From NCBI GenBank assembly GCA_020073445.1, contig JAIQFE010000012.1:1-64000 (forward strand): a stretch of 64,000 bases of DNA, given 5' to 3'. The notes below the pieces were generated by a model that did not search any database, was not told the DNA's origin, and was given only the letters and a program-made list of their open reading frames with translations. The position numbers and the translations under genes are program-made. Below are positions 61,427 through 64,000 of this stretch, piece by piece (position 1 is the first letter of the stretch; every line of letters begins with the position of its first letter). Source of the DNA: Terriglobia bacterium (GTDB taxonomy: Bacteria > Acidobacteriota > Terriglobia > Bryobacterales > Bryobacteraceae).

Positions 61427-63805
61427 CTAGTTCTCTGCGGCCTGCTTCACTCTCATCTGGAAAGGATCGCTCTTGATGATCCCCATCAGGATCGCCATAA
61501 ACCGATCGTTGTCTTTGTCGGCGTCGCGTGCGATGGACCGGATCACCGGCATATCTTCGTATTCGACGCCTCGCCCCAGGGCGTACGTCATCAGCTTCTC
61601 GGTAATGGTTCGCACGAACTGCGGCGAGTACTTCAGTAGCGCCTGCCGCAACTCCGTGGGGCCGTTCACTTTTGTGCCGTCCCAGATCGTAGACGATGCG
61701 TCGATCGGCACTCCGCCTTGCCCGCCTTGCATCGTGCGCCAGGAGCCGTCGGCGTCGAAGTTTTCAAGCGCGAATCCGATCGGATCCATCAGCTTGTGGC
61801 AGCCCGCGCAGGGTTCGTTTTTGCGGTGCAGCGTCATCTGTTCCCGCAGCGTCATCACCTTTTTATCGGCATTACTATCTTCGAGCGGCGGCACGTTCGG
61901 GGGCGGCTCCGGCGGCGGCGTGCCCAGGATATTTTCGAGCACCCAGACACCACGCTTCACCGGCGACGTGCGAAAGTTCTGCTGCCAAGCCAGAGCGAGT
62001 ACGCTGCCTTGGCCCAGTAGCCCGCGTCGATATGCCTGCTCGGGGCCCCACGTGACCCGGCGGAAGTCCGCGCCGTAAATGTTGGGCACTCCGTAGTGCT
62101 TGGCCAGCCGCTCATTCAAGAACGTATAGTCCGCGTTCAACAGATCCAGAACGCTCCGGTTCTCTTTGATGACGCTCTGAAACAGCAGTTCCGTCTCGCG
62201 CCGGAAGCTCTTGCGAAGTTCGTCATCCCAGTTGGGATAGAACACGCCGTCGGGAGAAGTCGTGGGAAGGTTACGCAAATAAAGAAGCTGATCGCCGAAG
62301 GTTTCAACGAGTGCATCTGCTTTGGGATCCGCCAGCATACGACGGACCTCGCGCTCTAGCACCGCCGGAACATGCAGCTGGTTCTTCGCCGCGACATCGA
62401 TCAGAGCGTCATCCGGGATGCTGCTCCAGAGAAGGAACGAAAGCCGCGAAGCCAGTTCCAGGTCGGTGATCCGGTAGGCCTGGCCGGCGCGAACGCTTTC
62501 GGGTTCCCGTTCCGCGCGCACCAGGAACTGCGGGCTGGTCAAGATGCGCCGCAGGGCCAGCTCGATACCGTCCTGGAAGGTCCCTTCGCGGCGGCCCTCC
62601 TGATAGAAACCCTGCACCCACTCCATGTCCTGTGGGACCACAGGCCTGCGATAGGCGCGACGCAAGAGCGTAGTCAGGATTTGCTTGGCGCAGGGCCCTT
62701 CCTGCTCCGCGCTAGAAGGTTGGCAGGTGTAGACTTTACGAATGCTCCGGGAGTCTTCCGCCCGCGTCGCCGTGAAAGGTCCGCGAATACGTACCGTTCC
62801 GATGGCCGGATGGTATTCGAGCTGCGGAATCGGATTGTCTTCGAGCGATTTGCGATCGTATTGCCGGATCAGGTCCAGGCTCGGCCGAAAATTCTCCGCG
62901 AGAAACGTTATGCCCACCAGATGCGAGCCGGCCTTCAACGGGATGGTGACGTCGATCGAACCATCGTTATCCGAAGAATTGGCAGCCGACAGACCCACAC
63001 CCCGGTAATCGCGGGTTTCTACAAGTTCGTTATCAATGAACAGCGCCAGCTTCTCGTTCGGAATGAACTTGCCTAGACCGAAGTTTGCAATGGAGAACTT
63101 ATATTCGCCATTCGACGGAAAAACATGGCGAATCGCCATCCCTCCGCGAGTCCCGAACGGCAGTCCACTCACGCGCTCGGTCTGCGAAGTATCGGCGGGT
63201 GAGATATAGGCGGCTTCCGTCGGCGATTTCCAGAAGCCCACGGCCATCCGTGAGATACGAGCCGCCGCCGATGTGTAGGCTTCGAGAAGTGTGGGCGAAA
63301 TCGTTAAGGAACCCGCAATATTGTCGAATCCATGAGCCGAATCGTCGGGAGGAAGCAGCGAAGCGACATCGATCTCCAGATCAAGAAGATCGCGGATCGC
63401 GTTCTTATACTCGGTGCGGTTCAGCCGATGCAGGATGACGGAACCCGGATTGGGATGGGCAGCCGCTTTCTTATCGATTTCCGCCTCCAGCCAGTCGCGA
63501 ACGTTTTCGTAAGTCGCGAGCGGCGGCCGGGGCATGCCCGGAGGAGGCATCATGCCCGCGCGCATCTTGCGGATCACCCTCTCCCAAATCTCCGGATGGT
63601 CGCCCGCCATCGCCAGATCGGCTTTTTCGAGCGAGAAGTTCGCAGTCTTTGTTTTATCGTTATGGCACCCGACGCAGTACTGGTCGAGCACGGTCTTCGC
63701 TGTTTGAGACGTGGCCGTTTGGGGTGCAGTTGGGCGCGCGACCTGCTGGAAGCCGGATAGCGCGGCAGCGGCCAACAGCCCGGTCATCAGCAGTCTGGTT
63801 TTCAT
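61427..63805 (-). CDS. Exported DUF1592/1588/1587/1585-type diheme protein (cassette 2)
   Basis: A 792-residue protein with the same domain order as 52993-55458. Signal peptide LLMTGLLAAAALSG, heme sites CVGCH (44-48) and CAGCH (HRKNEPCAGCHKLMDPIGFALENFD), DUF1587 (LHRLNRTEYKNAIRDLLDLEIDVASLLPPDDS), DUF1595 (PCAKQILTTLLRRAYRRPV), DUF1592 (ELASRLSFLLWSSIPDDALIDVA) and DUF1585 (QALLKYSPQFVRTITEKLMTYALG). Its start overlaps the stop of an upstream zinc-ribbon gene by 4 bases, so cassette 2 begins before the window edge. The function of the family is not established. Confidence 0.9.
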   Translation of the reverse strand: MKTRLLMTGLLAAAALSGFQQVARPTAPQTATSQTAKTVLDQYCVGCHNDKTKTANFSLEKADLAMAGDHPEIWERVIRKMRAGMMPPPGMPRPPLATYENVRDWLEAEIDKKAAAHPNPGSVILHRLNRTEYKNAIRDLLDLEIDVASLLPPDDSAHGFDNIAGSLTISPTLLEAYTSAAARISRMAVGFWKSPTEAAYISPADTSQTERVSGLPFGTRGGMAIRHVFPSNGEYKFSIANFGLGKFIPNEKLALFIDNELVETRDYRGVGLSAANSSDNDGSIDVTIPLKAGSHLVGITFLAENFRPSLDLIRQYDRKSLEDNPIPQLEYHPAIGTVRIRGPFTATRAEDSRSIRKVYTCQPSSAEQEGPCAKQILTTLLRRAYRRPVVPQDMEWVQGFYQEGRREGTFQDGIELALRRILTSPQFLVRAEREPESVRAGQAYRITDLELASRLSFLLWSSIPDDALIDVAAKNQLHVPAVLEREVRRMLADPKADALVETFGDQLLYLRNLPTTSPDGVFYPNWDDELRKSFRRETELLFQSVIKENRSVLDLLNADYTFLNERLAKHYGVPNIYGADFRRVTWGPEQAYRRGLLGQGSVLALAWQQNFRTSPVKRGVWVLENILGTPPPEPPPNVPPLEDSNADKKVMTLREQMTLHRKNEPCAGCHKLMDPIGFALENFDADGSWRTMQGGQGGVPIDASSTIWDGTKVNGPTELRQALLKYSPQFVRTITEKLMTYALGRGVEYEDMPVIRSIARDADKDNDRFMAILMGIIKSDPFQMRVKQAAEN

Positions 63806-64000
63806 TTGTGCGCCGCGTCGCCGAAATGATCGTGGTGTTGCGAGTGCTCACTTCGCTGTTTGTCCTGCCGCCTCGCCGCCGCACGCTGGTGAGCGGCGCT
63901 CAGGTTTGCCGCGCGGCTGGATTCGGAGCTAACGGCGCAGAGCGACACCAGGCGCCGCACGCGCTCCACCCCGCAGGACGGACATGCAGCTTGGGGACTG
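63802..64000 (-). CDS. FmdB-type zinc-ribbon protein, C-terminal part (cut by window edge)
   Basis: The minus strand is open from the window edge to TGA at 63802-63804, encoding ACPSCGVERVRRLVSLCAV, then an Ala/Arg-rich stretch and a His-rich end (SEHSQHHDHFGDAAHK). CPSCG is the second half of the zinc knuckle typical of FmdB/CxxC-zinc-ribbon regulators; the first half lies beyond the edge. Its stop overlaps the ATG of the DUF1592 gene (ATGA), so it heads or precedes cassette 2. The His-rich tail may bind metal. Confidence 0.65.
   Translation of the reverse strand, partial: SPQAACPSCGVERVRRLVSLCAVSSESSRAANLSAAHQRAAARRQDKQRSEHSQHHDHFGDAAHK

Overview
The window reads as chromosome of an Acidobacteriota bacterium of the Solibacter/Bryobacter type. 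The main evidence is lineage-typical families: a C-terminal TIGR03437 (Solibacter-type) domain behind a CotH domain, paired Tat-exported DUF1552 and heme-bearing DUF1592-type proteins in two copies, secreted ankyrin proteins, and an FecR/DUF6600 lipoprotein. This is inference from protein families; no rRNA or tRNA was seen. No CRISPR array, transposase, integrase or phage gene was recognised.

Layout. 1-9.8 kb: stress genes, mostly on the minus strand: ftsH (cut by the window edge), a ppsA remnant, two small heat-shock proteins, two tandem universal stress proteins, a ribosome-hibernation/cold-shock fusion, a broken acyl-CoA ligase and an alpha/beta hydrolase. 9.8-12.0 kb: a sigma-54 activator (receiver-AAA+-Fis), a DJ-1/PfpI protein and a 54-residue Cys-rich protein. 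12.1-21.1 kb: a broken capA, a coupled CBS-prs-nrdJ operon, a nitroreductase, a frameshifted htrA, and nitroreductase and flavin-reductase remnants. 21.2-30.1 kb: an RRM protein, a fatty-acid desaturase, a 629-residue unknown, and an exported cluster (beta-barrel, CotH, phosphoesterase). 30.2-41.9 kb: a deleted phosphoribosyltransferase, a PEBP protein, a second hibernation/cold-shock gene, an FecR lipoprotein, PolX, an acyltransferase, a patatin, an erythromycin-esterase-like protein, a lipoprotein, a second beta-barrel and nicotinate phosphoribosyltransferase. 41.9-47.0 kb: a coupled operon for acyl-CoA synthetase, pyruvate-dehydrogenase-type E1a/E1b/E2 and an acyl carrier protein, with no E3. 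47.2-64 kb: a PepSY membrane protein, then two parallel secreted cassettes (DUF1592, DUF1552, variable gene, ankyrin) around an Hsp70-like gene.

How it may work together. The first 42 kb closely resembles low-oxygen/dormancy regulons known elsewhere (DosR regulon of Mycobacterium tuberculosis, lxa locus of Burkholderia cenocepacia): Usp, Hsp20, hibernation factor, class II ribonucleotide reductase, CBS protein, nitroreductase, CapA, phosphoribosyltransferase, erythromycin-esterase domain and nicotinate phosphoribosyltransferase. The new element is the likely control. Twelve exact TGGC-N8-TGC (-24/-12, sigma-54 type) sites sit in the correct orientation upstream of these genes, and a sigma-54 activator is encoded inside the island. 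The same region holds many damaged genes, several with their middle removed. My leading hypothesis is a sigma-54-controlled dormancy or energy-starvation island that is partly decaying.
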